Positions 12,907 through 13,399 of a stretch of DNA of 13,399 nt are shown here, in pieces. This DNA comes from WRDS01 sp964492775 (GTDB lineage: Bacteria > Actinomycetota > Coriobacteriia > Anaerosomatales > PHET01), in assembly GCA_964492775.1 (NCBI GenBank), contig CAZBLH010000038.1, positions 1-13,399 of the forward strand. The letters are read 5' to 3'. The position numbers were made by a program, and so were the translations under genes. Numbering within the stretch: the first letter of the stretch is position 1; every line of letters begins with the position of its first letter. Under the pieces are notes generated by a model. It searched no databases. It saw nothing but the letters and a program-made list of their open reading frames with translations, and was not told the DNA's origin.

Positions 12907-12936
12907 AGCGTACCGAAGCCTTACAGCATCAGTCAA
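12907..12936 (-). promoter_or_regulatory. Promoter of the NifU-like gene
   Basis: TTGACT (12931-12936) and TACGCT (12907-12912) with an 18-bp spacer on the minus strand predict a start near 12900 and a leader of about 72 nt. It lies about 80 bp past the 5S gene, so the NifU-like gene does not depend on rRNA transcription. Confidence 0.65.
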
Positions 12937-13003
12937 CTTTCCCGATCAGACAAAATACTCCCAGCATCACATACGCAGCCGGATCTGCCAGCGGGAACCA
13001 CAA

Positions 13004-13148
13004 GAGCCGTCGGATGTGCTCAGCAGCGTCCTACTCTCCCAGGCCATTACAGCCTAGTACCATCGGCGCTGGAAGGCTTAACTACCGAGTTCGGAATGGG
13101 ATCGGGTGTACCTCTTCCGCCATAACCACTGAGCACATCCGACGGCTC
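13004..13148. repeat. Perfect 20-bp inverted repeat enclosing the 5S rRNA
   Basis: The 20-base arms 13004-13023 and 13129-13148 are exact reverse complements. The inner ~10 bp correspond to helix I of 5S rRNA; the outer ~10 bp extend it beyond the mature ends and would form the precursor processing stem. Confidence 0.85.
13017..13135 (-). rRNA. rrf: 5S ribosomal RNA
   Basis: The minus strand carries the conserved 5S core: GTGGTTATGGCGG near the 5' end, CCCATTCCGAACTCGG with loop GTTAAGCC, CAGCGCCGATGGTACT, and GGGAGAGTAGGACGCTGC near the 3' end. Ends are approximate because helix I is part of a longer perfect stem; they are set by alignment to the usual 117-120 nt length. It lies about 100 bp downstream of 23S in the usual 23S-5S order. 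Confidence 0.95.
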
Positions 13149-13155
13149 CCGTCGG
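13139..13155 (-). other. Local hairpin next to the 5' end of 5S that competes with the processing stem
   Basis: CCGACGG-GAG-CCGTCGG on the minus strand forms a 7-bp hairpin. Its 3' arm is also the outer part of the 20-bp stem that embraces 5S, so the two structures exclude each other. Confidence 0.5.
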
Positions 13156-13238
13156 AGAAATATTCGCAATGTCAAGGCGCCGCCGGTAAGCGTCCGGCTA
13201 CCCTGAATGCTGCATAGCGCTTGAAATGTCACACAAAT

Positions 13239-13399
<161 letters not shown>

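Noticed and set aside
12937..13003. Terminator or tRNA after the 5S gene
   Set aside because: A TTTT run exists on the minus strand near 12950, but only 4-5 bp stems precede it, and no tRNA-like T-loop or acceptor pairing is visible. The end of the rRNA transcript is unresolved.
13149..13238. TTGACA (minus strand, 13170-13175) in the 23S-5S spacer as a promoter
   Set aside because: No -10-like hexamer at 16-18 bp downstream, and 5S is expected to be co-transcribed with 23S.

Overview
The window is GC-rich, gene-dense chromosomal DNA that looks actinobacterial and anaerobe-like; Coriobacteriia is my best guess. The grounds are indirect: high GC with GTG starts, strong Shine-Dalgarno (SD) sites mixed with apparently leaderless starts, a dCTP deaminase of the mycobacterial bifunctional type, a B12-dependent (class II) ribonucleotide reductase, and Cys-rich small proteins. 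This is inference, not a classification. I see no phage, transposon, plasmid or CRISPR signal, and the content is mostly housekeeping.

Left part (1-4442): the N-terminal third of PdxS (PLP synthase) runs off the left edge. It is followed by a DUF3048 lipoprotein (-), a divergent 67-aa Cys-rich protein (+), then lemA and lgt in tandem on the minus strand. Lgt is the enzyme that lipidates proteins such as the DUF3048 lipoprotein. A rhomboid intramembrane protease (+) converges on a 136-aa CPxCG protein (-).

Middle part (4443-9343): azlC-azlD, an overlapping pair encoding a branched-chain amino acid exporter, is followed by a DUF1015 protein, all on the plus strand. Convergent to it is a two-gene minus-strand unit: an 8-Cys two-CW-type protein and an endonuclease III-like [4Fe-4S] DNA glycosylase. 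A geranylgeranyl-reductase-family flavoprotein (+) follows, apparently leaderless, ending before a strong hairpin.

Right part (9344-13399), all minus strand: 23S rRNA 3' end and 5S rRNA, then a NifU C-terminal-domain protein with its own promoter and terminator, then nrdJ (class II RNR) and dcd separated by 13 bp. The nrdJ-dcd pair forms a dNTP-supply operon: NrdJ makes deoxynucleotides, and Dcd turns dCTP toward dUMP for thymidylate. Two NrdR-like boxes exactly 31 bp apart straddle the predicted nrdJ promoter.

The most notable signals are the NrdR box pair, two leaderless-looking starts (azlC and the flavoprotein), a 20-bp stem around 5S with a competing local hairpin, and convergent genes that overlap at their 3' ends in three of four cases. 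I did not find a clearly new multi-gene system; the least understood genes are three small Cys-containing proteins.
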